Part shown: positions 22,186 to 30,168 of the stretch, in pieces
How positions within the stretch are numbered: the stretch's first letter is position 1
Layout: the number at the start of each line of letters is the position of its first letter
From: Neoluteolibacter marinus
Lineage (GTDB): Bacteria > Verrucomicrobiota > Verrucomicrobiia > Verrucomicrobiales > Akkermansiaceae
Length of the DNA: 64,000 nucleotides
Reading direction: 5' to 3'
Assembly: GCF_014904755.1 (NCBI RefSeq)
Contig: NZ_JACZFQ010000079.1
Coordinates: 47,832-111,831, forward strand
The notes under the pieces: model-generated
Database searches by the model: none
What the model was told of the DNA's origin: nothing
The model's input: the letters and a program-made list of their open reading frames with translations, nothing else
Program-made: the position numbers and the translations under genes

Positions 22186-22812
22186 ATGATGCGTGTTGCG
22201 ATCGTGTATGAGGACAAGGTGTCCCGCGGAAGGCTGGCCGACCTCGTGAAGTCATTGGTCGAGTGTGAATGTGTCGGTGTCTATCCGGCGGGGGACGAAG
22301 CCTTCGAAGCCCTGCCCGAGTTTCTCCCGGAGCTGATCCTTTTGATGGTCAAGATGCCGGATCTTGCTGGAATCGAGAGCTATGGAAAATTAAAGGCGCT
22401 GCTCCCACGGGTCCGGATCCTGGTGGTGATGGTTCACAAGGACGGGGGGGAAATGAGGAAGATCCTGAGCGCTGGAGCAAGCGGCTACATCGTGGGAGAA
22501 GGGCTCGAACTCCAGCTTGCCCACGCCATCGCGGGGGAGATTGCCGGCGAGAGGGCGAGGTTGCCGCTCATTGCCCTGAATGCGGTCGAGTCCTTCGGAC
22601 GGCCGCCGGATGGCGGGGCATTGCCCCAATTGACGAGACGCGAGAATGAAATCCTCGGCTTCCTCGCGGAGGGGTTGCTCAACAAGGAGATCGCGTCCCG
22701 CATCGACATCAGCGTCGAAACCGTGAGGTTCCATCTACGGCATGTCTACGAGAAACTCGATGTGTGCAACCGGACGGAGGCGGTCTTGCGATACATGGGC
22801 CGTTCGTCGTGA
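22186..22812 (+). CDS. LuxR/NarL-type response regulator with degenerate receiver domain
   Basis: 208-residue two-domain regulator. The receiver fold (1-125) lacks its key residues: the phosphoacceptor aspartate is methionine (ELILLMVKMPDLAG, Met54), the conserved Thr/Ser is replaced in VVMVHKDG, and the conserved lysine is missing in GYIVGEG. The LuxR helix-turn-helix (about 140-205; LTRRENEILGFLAEGLLNKE, VETVRFHLRHVYEKL) looks intact. It therefore should bind DNA without phosphorylation control; this is inference. Start at ATG 22186 or 22189 behind AAGGG. No histidine kinase is adjacent. It diverges from the ECF sigma gene and lies downstream of two of its presumed promoter motifs. Confidence 0.85.
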   Translation: MMRVAIVYEDKVSRGRLADLVKSLVECECVGVYPAGDEAFEALPEFLPELILLMVKMPDLAGIESYGKLKALLPRVRILVVMVHKDGGEMRKILSAGASGYIVGEGLELQLAHAIAGEIAGERARLPLIALNAVESFGRPPDGGALPQLTRRENEILGFLAEGLLNKEIASRIDISVETVRFHLRHVYEKLDVCNRTEAVLRYMGRSS

Positions 22813-22895
22813 GGGGGGATGTCGGGGGCATGGCTGTCGCTGCGATGCCGTGGCTGGGGATCGATTGCACGGTTCGGAAAAAATCTGCCGGCACC

Positions 22896-22922
22896 GTAAC
22901 CTGGGAGCGAAGCGTACGTAAG
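22896..22922 (+). promoter_or_regulatory. GTWACC-N15-CGTAAG promoter-like motif (copy 3)
   Basis: GTAACC at 22896-22901, 15 bases, CGTAAG at 22917-22922, with an A-tract about 15 bases upstream. It lies downstream of the response-regulator gene and points to the secreted calcium-repeat protein at 23273, implying a leader of about 340 bases. Confidence 0.55.
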
Positions 22923-23272
22923 CCGGGTGAATGGCGCGCGGGCTCCGCCTGCAACGCCGTTCCCCTCAATCCGAAACCCAGCGGTTCAATGAATGTGATC
23001 CAATGAAGTCAGGTGCCATTCCGTGATTCTTTCGAGGCTCAGGTCGAGTCGATCTCCATCCCATTTGTAGATCATGCACATGGGGTGCGCTTGCTCCTGG
23101 CTCCTGTGCCGGGTGTCGATCGATGATCAATGCCAGGAAGCGGCAACGGGACACCCGATGGGATCATGCAAGTGGAGCCTGACGGCGGGGCGAGGAGTGA
23201 TCCCGTGTCTGATGAACATGCGCCGGTCGATGGAGCGGCGCTTCCCCAAAAAAACCAAAAACCCGAAATATT
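22923..23272 (+). other. 350-base leader/intergenic stretch without a convincing gene
   Basis: Region between promoter-like copy 3 and the secreted protein gene. I see no strong hairpin, repeat or RNA motif. A 29-codon minus-strand frame (22986-23075) has protein-like composition but no supporting context. An A-rich stretch CCCCAAAAAAACCAAAAACC precedes the start codon at 23273 and could keep the ribosome site unstructured. Confidence 0.3.
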
Positions 23273-25498
23273 ATGAGTGATCTTGGAGCCAAGCTGCTTC
23301 TGTTTGCAGCGCTTGGGGCATGGAATGCCTCGGCGGCGGATGTCGTCCAATTGGAATGGAATTTCAACGGCCAGTCGACAACGCCCGATGTTGGCAGTGG
23401 AACTGTCACGCAGGGGCTCAATCCCGTCGCATTCGAAGACAAGGGTGGTGGCGACTATGCGCTCGATGTGAACCGGACTGACCTGGCGAGCAGGAACAAC
23501 CAGAAGAACTCCGGTTTCAGGTTTGTTTCCAGTGCTCCGATCGTCAACTGGTCGCAACCGTTCAAGGTTGAGTTCGACGTCAAGAACATGAGGAAGGCGG
23601 CGAATACCACCTGGACGGTCATCCTTTCGCTGGATGGCCGTGAGATCGCCAACAGCGGGTCGATCGGAAGCCTCTACATGAACAGCGACGGCTGGTCGGG
23701 CGGCGGCGGAGGCGGCGCGACCAATGCCGGAATCGTGCCGGTCAATGACACCTGGTATCATGTGATCTACGAATGGAACGGAACCTCCGATTCCCTGACA
23801 GTGGACGGCAACACCTCCACGTTCACGCCGACGACGCTGCCAACCGGGGATCTGACGACGATCTTCATCGGGGACAAAAAGCACGCGGGCTTCCAGGCTG
23901 ATATCTCCGGAAACGGGTGGGACCAGGGGGATTTCCAGTTGGACAACCTGAAGGTATCGACGGTGGGCCTGGCGGACACGGATGAGGACGGGATGCCGGA
24001 TTCCTGGGAAGAACAGTACTTCCCCGGCGATCTGGATCAGTTGACGGCGACCGGTGACCACGACTCGGACGGCCTTCTGGATCCGGATGAATTCCTGGCA
24101 GAAACCGATCCAACCAATCCGGACACGGACGGTGACGATCTGCAAGACGGGGCCGAAAAGAACACCTATGGGAGCGATCCCCTGTTGGTGGATACCGATG
24201 AAGACGGATTGACCGATTACCAGGAGGTCAACGGGCTCGATGCCGAGGGTAATGTCACGGGGTTCGGTCCCACGAGCCCGATTGCCGGGGACAGCGACGA
24301 CGACTTGCTCTCCGACCTGTGGGAGCTGAGCAACAACCTCGACCCCAACGATGGCACCGGTGACAACGGGGATTTCGGAGATCCGGATTCCGATGGATTG
24401 GACAACTACGGAGAACAGGACGCGGGGACCAATCCGCACCTTGCCGATACGGATGGTGACGACCTCGACGACGGCGACGAGGTGCACTTCCACTTCACGA
24501 AGCCACTATTGGCAGACTCCGACGGCGATTCGCTGGGCGACGGGCTGGAGGTTCTAACAACGTTCACCGATCCTCTGGCGATCGACACCGATCTGGATGG
24601 CTTTCCTGATCCCAGTGAAGTGTCGGCGGGAACAGACGGGAACGATCCCATGGACTTTCCCAGTGTCGACCAGCCAAGCATTGCGATCAACGGCAACGAT
24701 GCCGAGGTCACGGCGGGCGGGAAGTACGACGGAATCGATTTCAGCCTCTTCCGGTCGATGGACCTCAAGTCTTTTGAAGAGGTTCATGTTTTCGAGGGGC
24801 TTGTGGGTTCCAATACCTTCGTGGATGGCGGGATTCTCGGCGATGCCGATCGCATGTTCTATCAGGTGAGGCCGAAGATGGTGGTCACGGCACGTTGGTC
24901 CTTCGATTCCCAGACGACGGATCCCGACGTCGGATCCGGAGACTTTGTGCATGCCGGTCCGGCCGATAGCTTCGAGGACCGCGGGGACGGGAACTATGCG
25001 CTGAGGATCGCGCGCGAGTTCCCGGAAGGCGGCGGGATGACCAACAACGCGTTCATCTTCACCTCGGCCGCTCCACTGTTGAACTGGACGAAGCCGTTCC
25101 GGGTCTCCTTTGAGATGAAGAATACCCGCGCGGTGGCCCAGACGGAGTGGGCGCCGATGGTGACCCTCGGCAGCGGGCTTGAGATCACCAACAACGGATC
25201 CACCGGCTACTATGTGGGCGACAACGGATGGCCGGGCGATGGCGTTGCCGGAAATGTCCTTCCTTCCGTCACGGCGGTGCCGGACAAGTGGCAGAAGGTC
25301 GTGTTCGATTGGAATGTGAACGGATTCACGATCAGCATCGACGGCGTGGCGCAGACGAGGAACGTCACCGTGCCCGCGGTGGGCAACGCCTACAAGATCG
25401 TGGTCGGGGACGATATCGCCGGTTCCTTCCCGAGCAACAGCCGGTGGGATACCGCGGATTTCCAGATCGACAATCTGGTGATCGAGAGCGCCCCGTGA
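23273..25498 (+). CDS. Secreted protein: LamG-like, thrombospondin type-3 calcium repeats, LamG-like
   Basis: 741 residues with signal peptide ending NASAA. Residues about 25-235 form a concanavalin/LamG-like sandwich. About 236-465 hold at least eight calcium-binding type-3 repeats (DTDEDGMPDSWEE, DHDSDGLLDPDEF, DTDGDDLQDGAEK and others). About 470-540 is a spacer resembling the C-terminal module of other secreted proteins here. About 545-740 is a second LamG-like sandwich clearly duplicated from the first (NFNGQSTTPDVGSG against SFDSQTTDPDVGSG). No catalytic motif is seen; glycan or matrix binding is the likeliest role. Promoter-like copy 3 of the local sigma motif lies upstream, and the FecR protein has the same calcium/LamG elements, so it is probably a target of that system. 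Confidence 0.82.
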   Translation: MSDLGAKLLLFAALGAWNASAADVVQLEWNFNGQSTTPDVGSGTVTQGLNPVAFEDKGGGDYALDVNRTDLASRNNQKNSGFRFVSSAPIVNWSQPFKVEFDVKNMRKAANTTWTVILSLDGREIANSGSIGSLYMNSDGWSGGGGGGATNAGIVPVNDTWYHVIYEWNGTSDSLTVDGNTSTFTPTTLPTGDLTTIFIGDKKHAGFQADISGNGWDQGDFQLDNLKVSTVGLADTDEDGMPDSWEEQYFPGDLDQLTATGDHDSDGLLDPDEFLAETDPTNPDTDGDDLQDGAEKNTYGSDPLLVDTDEDGLTDYQEVNGLDAEGNVTGFGPTSPIAGDSDDDLLSDLWELSNNLDPNDGTGDNGDFGDPDSDGLDNYGEQDAGTNPHLADTDGDDLDDGDEVHFHFTKPLLADSDGDSLGDGLEVLTTFTDPLAIDTDLDGFPDPSEVSAGTDGNDPMDFPSVDQPSIAINGNDAEVTAGGKYDGIDFSLFRSMDLKSFEEVHVFEGLVGSNTFVDGGILGDADRMFYQVRPKMVVTARWSFDSQTTDPDVGSGDFVHAGPADSFEDRGDGNYALRIAREFPEGGGMTNNAFIFTSAAPLLNWTKPFRVSFEMKNTRAVAQTEWAPMVTLGSGLEITNNGSTGYYVGDNGWPGDGVAGNVLPSVTAVPDKWQKVVFDWNVNGFTISIDGVAQTRNVTVPAVGNAYKIVVGDDIAGSFPSNSRWDTADFQIDNLVIESAP

Positions 25499-25536
25499 TC
25501 TGACGGCGCCTGAATTTGTTCCACTGGCAAGTGTAG

Positions 25537-25560
25537 CAGTCCCTTCTCGAGAAGGGGCTG
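25537..25560. terminator. Hairpin between convergent genes
   Basis: CAGTCCCTTCTC (25537-25548) pairs with GAGAAGGGGCTG (25549-25560) with one G-U pair and almost no loop. It lies between the secreted calcium-repeat gene and the antiporter gene, which converge. No clear T-run follows on either strand, so termination efficiency is uncertain. Confidence 0.6.
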
Positions 25561-25578
25561 TTGCTATTCCCGGGGGAA

Positions 25579-27204
25579 TCAGTCCTCCCCCTCCGCGCGG
25601 GCCTTCCAGCTGCCCTGGGTCAGGTCGGGACGCTGCTGGTTGAAAACATTGAAGACGTGGCGGGCGAAGTTCGAGCCGGCTTCGGCATAGAGGTTGAAGG
25701 CGGTATCGACGCCGAGCTTGCGGAGCTCCTGGATCTCCTCGCTGAACTTGCCGGTGGCGGCCACCACGCCGGCGAAGCCGTGGCGCTTCAGTGTCTCGAT
25801 CGCATGCACGTTCGCCTTGTGCTTGGGCATGGCGAGGATCACCAGGTCGATGTCATCGCGCGGCCGGACCTTCTCCCAGAAATCGGAATCGGTGGCGTCG
25901 GCAAGCATGACATTCCGCTCCGCCTCGCGATGCAGCTGGACGGCCTTCGGGTCGCGGTCGAAGCCGATCACCCGGCCCGGGTAGCGGCCTTCGAGGGCAT
26001 GGTAGGCGGCCAGACCGACCCGGCCCATGCCGAAGATTGCGATCTGCTCGCCGTTTTCGCGCACCGGCAGGTCATCGGGATGGCGGCCTTTGGCCTCGAA
26101 GCGCTTCAAGACGTCGCTGATCGGATCGTAAAGTCTCTCGGCACGGCGGTTGAGCGGGGCGAGGATGAGGAAGCTGAGGGACAGGGCGACGGCGGTGGCG
26201 ACCAGCCAGTCGGCGCTGATCCAGCCCTTGGCGACGCCGAGGGCCATCACGATCAGCCCGAACTCGCTGTAGGTGGATAGGGTCAGCGCACTCATCCACG
26301 AGCTGCGGGCGCGCAGCCGGAAGCGGGTCAGCAGGAGGAAGAAGGCGATGCTTTTCAAGGGCAGCAGCAGGATCATCAGGCCGGCCCAGCCAAGGCTCTT
26401 CCAGGTGAGTTCACCTTCCAGGCCGACCTGGAGGAAGAAGCCGACGAGCAGCAGGTCGGTGATGCCGTTCAGCGACTTGCCGAGTTCCTTCGAGACCGGG
26501 TGGTAGCCGACCAGAACACCGACGAAGAGCGCGCCCAGATCGGACTTCAGTCCGACCGCGGAGAACCCGGCGGCACCGACGACCAGGGCGAGGAAGAAGC
26601 CGCACAGGGTGACCAGTTCGCCATGTCCGCTGCGGCCGAGCAGCCAGCCGAGTGCCGGGCGGGCGACCAGCAGACCGGCCACCAGCAGCGGCGACCAAGG
26701 GGACGGGATCTTGCCGGTGGAGAAGGTGAGGAACAGGACGGCGAGAATGTCCTGCATGATCAGGATGCCGATGGAGACCCGGCCGTGCATCGAGCCCATG
26801 TCGCCGTTCTCGGAGAGGCTTTTGACGGCGAAGACGGTGCTTGAGAAGCTCATCCCGAAGGCCAGCAGCAGCGCGCTCGTCCAATCGAGGCCGGCGGCCT
26901 TGCCGGCCAGTGCCGAGACGCCCAGCAGGACGGGGGTGAACAGCGCGATCATGAGCGCGGCGTGAAGGCTGGTTCCCGCCCAGATCTCCGGCCGGCCGAG
27001 GCTGCGGACGCGCAACTTCAGGCCGATGGTGAAGAGCAGCAGGGTTACCCCGAGGTCGGCAATGACCCTGAGGGCTTCGCCGCCCGTCTGGCCGAGTGCC
27101 TGGAGGACGAAGCCCGCCAGGAGGAATCCCACCAGCGGGGGCAATCGCAGCCGTTGGGCGGCGAGACCGAAGATGAAAGCGGTGGCAACAAGCAGGGCAT
27201 CCAT
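25579..27204 (-). CDS. KefB/YbaL-type monovalent cation:proton antiporter with TrkA-N domain
   Basis: 541-residue CPA2-family antiporter. About twelve membrane helices occupy residues 1-360 (LPPLVGFLLAGFVLQALGQ, GVTLLLFTIGLKLRV). A cytoplasmic Rossmann TrkA-N domain (about 385-510; IAIFGMGRVGLAAYHALE, IGFDRDPKAV, DIDLVILAMPKHKA) binds a nucleotide and gates transport. It resembles YbaL and KefB, which exchange potassium or sodium for protons; ion specificity is not predictable. The next minus-strand gene upstream, the LplT-PlsC fusion, ends 98 bases before its start. Confidence 0.92.
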   Translation of the reverse strand: MDALLVATAFIFGLAAQRLRLPPLVGFLLAGFVLQALGQTGGEALRVIADLGVTLLLFTIGLKLRVRSLGRPEIWAGTSLHAALMIALFTPVLLGVSALAGKAAGLDWTSALLLAFGMSFSSTVFAVKSLSENGDMGSMHGRVSIGILIMQDILAVLFLTFSTGKIPSPWSPLLVAGLLVARPALGWLLGRSGHGELVTLCGFFLALVVGAAGFSAVGLKSDLGALFVGVLVGYHPVSKELGKSLNGITDLLLVGFFLQVGLEGELTWKSLGWAGLMILLLPLKSIAFFLLLTRFRLRARSSWMSALTLSTYSEFGLIVMALGVAKGWISADWLVATAVALSLSFLILAPLNRRAERLYDPISDVLKRFEAKGRHPDDLPVRENGEQIAIFGMGRVGLAAYHALEGRYPGRVIGFDRDPKAVQLHREAERNVMLADATDSDFWEKVRPRDDIDLVILAMPKHKANVHAIETLKRHGFAGVVAATGKFSEEIQELRKLGVDTAFNLYAEAGSNFARHVFNVFNQQRPDLTQGSWKARAEGED

Positions 27205-27302
27205 GAACTCCGTCCGACTTCAGCGGATGGCGTGCTAGCTGAAACAAAAAAGCACTCCGAGTTGCGCGGGCCAGGAGGCAGCAGGCCCGGACTACGAATT
27301 GC

Positions 27303-29780
27303 TCAGCGGCCCGGGGGAAACAGGAAGCTCTCGCCGTCGATGCAGTGACCGGGCGGCAAGGCGATCGGCTGGCCGCCGGTGGCGGGGCCTGTCACCGAGA
27401 TGATGCCGTCCTTTTCATGGATGGCGAAACCGGGAAGCAGGATGCCGAGCGAGCCCTCCTTGCCGCCGCGCTGCGGTTTGCTGCCGGGCAGGGGGCGGGG
27501 AGGGTCGGGCATCGACAGGGCGATGACGACGCCGTTGAGGGCGAGGCAGGGGCAGTGGGTCCAGCTGGGGCGATCGAGCGGCACGGCGGCGCGGGCGCTG
27601 AAGTCGTAGAAGATGGCTCCGGTCGGCTCGGTGGTGGAGTTTTCGATGGCCTCTCGCAAGGCATCGCCGCCGAGCCAGATGCCCTCCGCGCCGGGTTGGT
27701 CGGCCTTGATCAGAGGCGTGCGGTAGAAGCGGCTGAATTCGACCAGGCCGGGCAGGCGGTCGAGGAGGGGATCCCCGGCCAGCACGCTGACTTTGCCACC
27801 GCGCGGCAGGGCATTCACCTGGGCGATCTGCATGGCATTGGCGCGTTGCGTCCGGCGGGTGGCGCCGGGATCGGTGCGTGGCATCGCGACCCGGGCATCG
27901 AGGGCGATGGCAGAGGCCTCGAGCATGCCGATGCGGACCCGTTCGGGATCAGCTTCCTTCGGCGCGATGGGTTCACCGAAGGCGACGCTAATGCCGTAGC
28001 GGAGCCGGCGCGGCCATTTCTTGAAGAAGCGGTTGCGCTCGAAGGAGAGGATTGAGCCCCAGGCCCCATCGGTCCAGACGGGCACCATCGGGCAACCGGC
28101 CTGGCGGGCGATCAGTTCGAAACCGCGCTTGAGTTCCTGGAGGGTGCCGGTGCGGGTGAGCTGGCCTTCGGGGAAGATGCAGACCAGATCGCCGCGCTTG
28201 AGAGCGTCGGAGGCCGCGCGCAGGGCCTCGCGTGGCTTGGCCGAGGAGATCGGGACGGTGTCAAAGAGTTGGCAGAAGACGCGGATGGCGCGGGTGCCCA
28301 TGAAGCCTTCCTCCATGATAAAGCGGATCGGCCGCGGGCTGGCGGCAGTGAGGAAAAAGGCATCGCCCCAGGTGATGTGGTTCGGCAGCAGCAGCGCGCC
28401 GCCCTTTTCCGGCAGGTGATGGGTGCCACTGCTGCGGATGCGGTAGAAGAGGCGCAGCAGCATCAGGCCGATCACGCGCACGAAGTCGGACGGCAGCAGT
28501 CGGATGATGAACCAGGTGATCAGGCCGCTGGTGACCCCGATGGTGCCGATTTGCAGGTGGAGCGCGACGCGCGGACCGAACCCGGCCGCCTTGACCAGGG
28601 CCGCCAGCCCGATCAGCAGGACAAATCCGAAGATGCCGGCGAGGCAGTCCTGGAGGTTGACGGCGGCCTGCAGTTCGCCGCGCTTGGCCGCCGGGTAGCG
28701 GTCCTGCATCCAGGCATTCAGCGGGGCCAGGAAGAGGGCCGAGGAGAAGGCAAGCAAGCCGAGCAGGTAGAGGAACACCGGGCGGGCCGGATCGATGGCG
28801 GCCAGCACCAGGGCGAGCCCGGTCATCGCCACGCCGCCGACCGGCACCCAGCCGAGTTCGATCCGCCGCCGCAGCAGGAAAGCGGCGAGGGCGAAGCCGC
28901 CGATCATGCCCAGCGAGGCGGCAGCCATGTAGTAGGACGAGAGCGTGCCGAAGCCGGCATGGCCGCCGGTGAGTTCGGCGGCGACCTTCAGCGACCACAG
29001 GTTGATGAAGGCGGCGAAGCCCCAGAAATAGGCGACGGCAAAGGACGCCCGGCGCAGCGGCGCATCCGACCAGAGGTCGCGCAGGTGGCGGAAGTGCTCG
29101 AACAACAGGGTCGCGTGGAGCTTTTCCCGTCCCTGGGCCGGCACCCGCGGGACCAGCCAGGCAAGGACGATCGCTGGGATCGACAGCGCCGTCAGCACCA
29201 GCAGCGGCAGGTAGGCGGCCCGCCAGGCGACCTCCGGAGAACCGCCGAGTTTTTCCCACTGGCGATCGAATACCAGGCCGGCGGCGATCTGGCCGCTGAG
29301 CATCGCGAGCATCGCCATCATCTGCTGGATGCCGGTGGCGAAGCCGAGGTGGCGGGAGCCGACCAGCTCCTTGTTGATGCCCATCTTGGCGGGGCTGAAA
29401 AAGGCCGACTGGACGGCCAGGGCGAAGAAGCCGCCCAGCGCCAGCGGCATGTTCTCGAGCCGCACGGCCAGGCACAGGGCCACCAGGATCCCCAACTGCG
29501 CCACGGCGGCACCCAACATCACGTCGCGTTTCGAGAAGCGGTCGCTGAGCCAGCCGGCGAGGGGCGAGAACAGGATGAAGGGCAGGGAAATGAGCAGCGC
29601 GGCGATGTCCTCGACCCGCGCACCCCCGAGGGTGAAGCCGATGGCCCCGCCGAGCGGGATGAGGGTGAACTGGGCCGCCTTGTCGTTGAACGCGTTTTGG
29701 GTTTGCTGGACGATCATGCTCCAGAAGCCGGTCCATTCGCGACGCGTCGGCTCCCGTCCCTTATCCGCTGGATCATCCAT
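27303..29780 (-). CDS. LplT-like lysophospholipid transporter fused to PlsC-type acyltransferase
   Basis: 825 residues. About 1-430 form a 12-helix MFS domain like LplT (FNDKAAQFTLIPLGG, LIDPARP-type loops, PAKMGINKELVGSRHLGFAT). About 445-640 are a PlsC acyltransferase domain with the NHITWGDAFF catalytic His-x4-Asp motif and the FPEGQLTRTG substrate motif. About 650-825 is an extension without the acyl-ACP synthetase motifs found in Aas fusions; it may be a decayed remnant. The likely role is to flip lysophospholipids inward and re-acylate them. Known LplT-PlsC-Aas fusions support the reading; the missing synthetase implies that acyl donors come from elsewhere. Confidence 0.88.
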   Translation of the reverse strand: MDDPADKGREPTRREWTGFWSMIVQQTQNAFNDKAAQFTLIPLGGAIGFTLGGARVEDIAALLISLPFILFSPLAGWLSDRFSKRDVMLGAAVAQLGILVALCLAVRLENMPLALGGFFALAVQSAFFSPAKMGINKELVGSRHLGFATGIQQMMAMLAMLSGQIAAGLVFDRQWEKLGGSPEVAWRAAYLPLLVLTALSIPAIVLAWLVPRVPAQGREKLHATLLFEHFRHLRDLWSDAPLRRASFAVAYFWGFAAFINLWSLKVAAELTGGHAGFGTLSSYYMAAASLGMIGGFALAAFLLRRRIELGWVPVGGVAMTGLALVLAAIDPARPVFLYLLGLLAFSSALFLAPLNAWMQDRYPAAKRGELQAAVNLQDCLAGIFGFVLLIGLAALVKAAGFGPRVALHLQIGTIGVTSGLITWFIIRLLPSDFVRVIGLMLLRLFYRIRSSGTHHLPEKGGALLLPNHITWGDAFFLTAASPRPIRFIMEEGFMGTRAIRVFCQLFDTVPISSAKPREALRAASDALKRGDLVCIFPEGQLTRTGTLQELKRGFELIARQAGCPMVPVWTDGAWGSILSFERNRFFKKWPRRLRYGISVAFGEPIAPKEADPERVRIGMLEASAIALDARVAMPRTDPGATRRTQRANAMQIAQVNALPRGGKVSVLAGDPLLDRLPGLVEFSRFYRTPLIKADQPGAEGIWLGGDALREAIENSTTEPTGAIFYDFSARAAVPLDRPSWTHCPCLALNGVVIALSMPDPPRPLPGSKPQRGGKEGSLGILLPGFAIHEKDGIISVTGPATGGQPIALPPGHCIDGESFLFPPGR

Positions 29781-29853
29781 CTGGGCGGCAGCTTAGGAAC
29801 TGGGGCGGCGGCAGGGAAGGGTGGATGTTAACGATCCATGTGGCGCAAAACCA

Positions 29854-29886
29854 CCCAAGCGTTGAGGTCGCTTGGGCATCCCCTTT
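29854..29886 (+). terminator. Terminator-like hairpin in a divergent intergenic region
   Basis: CCCAAGCG (29854-29861) pairs perfectly with CGCTTGGG (29869-29876) across a 7-base loop, followed by CATCCCCTTTTT. On the minus strand the stem is trailed by TGGTTTTGCG. It lies between two divergently transcribed genes, where a terminator has no annotated transcript to end, so it may belong to a small unannotated RNA or be a 5' leader structure of the LplT-PlsC gene. Confidence 0.5.
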
Positions 29887-29957
29887 TTGCGTTAGAAACG
29901 GAAAAAGGAGGGAGATCTACGTGAAAACAAGGCGTTACGCCTGAAGGGAGGCGACGC

Positions 29958-29987
29958 TTTCATACACCCCTGCTTTGGTTTCATACA
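29958..29987 (+). repeat. Direct repeat of TTTCATACA, 21 bases apart
   Basis: TTTCATACA occurs at 29958-29966 and 29979-29987, each followed within a few bases by CCCC. Spacing of 21 bases is two DNA helical turns, as in operators for a protein binding one face. It lies about 190 bases upstream of the Verru_Chthon gene. The remainder of the 388-base region 29781-30168 shows only the hairpin at 29854 and a 7-codon GTG frame behind a good GGAGG. Confidence 0.35.
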
Positions 29988-30168
29988 AGACCCCTTCGGA
30001 TTCGGTGTTACCTTCAGGTCCCTTTGGGATCCGTCGAATTCCAGTCGTCCAACAGGGGGTCGGGTGAAATTAATTCCAATTTGGGCTTCTCAGCCGGATC
30101 GGATCGAATGCACGCTGACGTAAAACGAGTTTGATGTATTCTCAAAGTAAGTACAAGTTTTCCGCCAG

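Noticed and set aside
22986..23075. 29-codon minus-strand frame (MIYKWDGDRLDLSLERI start)
   Set aside because: Natural-looking residues but very short, no ribosome site and no neighbour support; possibly the tail of a lost gene.
29921..29944. 7-codon GTG frame behind GGAGG
   Set aside because: Too short to annotate as a gene without expression evidence; kept only as a remark.
30098..30124. Possible fifth copy of the sigma motif (CGTAAA at 30119) before Verru_Chthon A
   Set aside because: No GTWACC box at the 15-base spacing.
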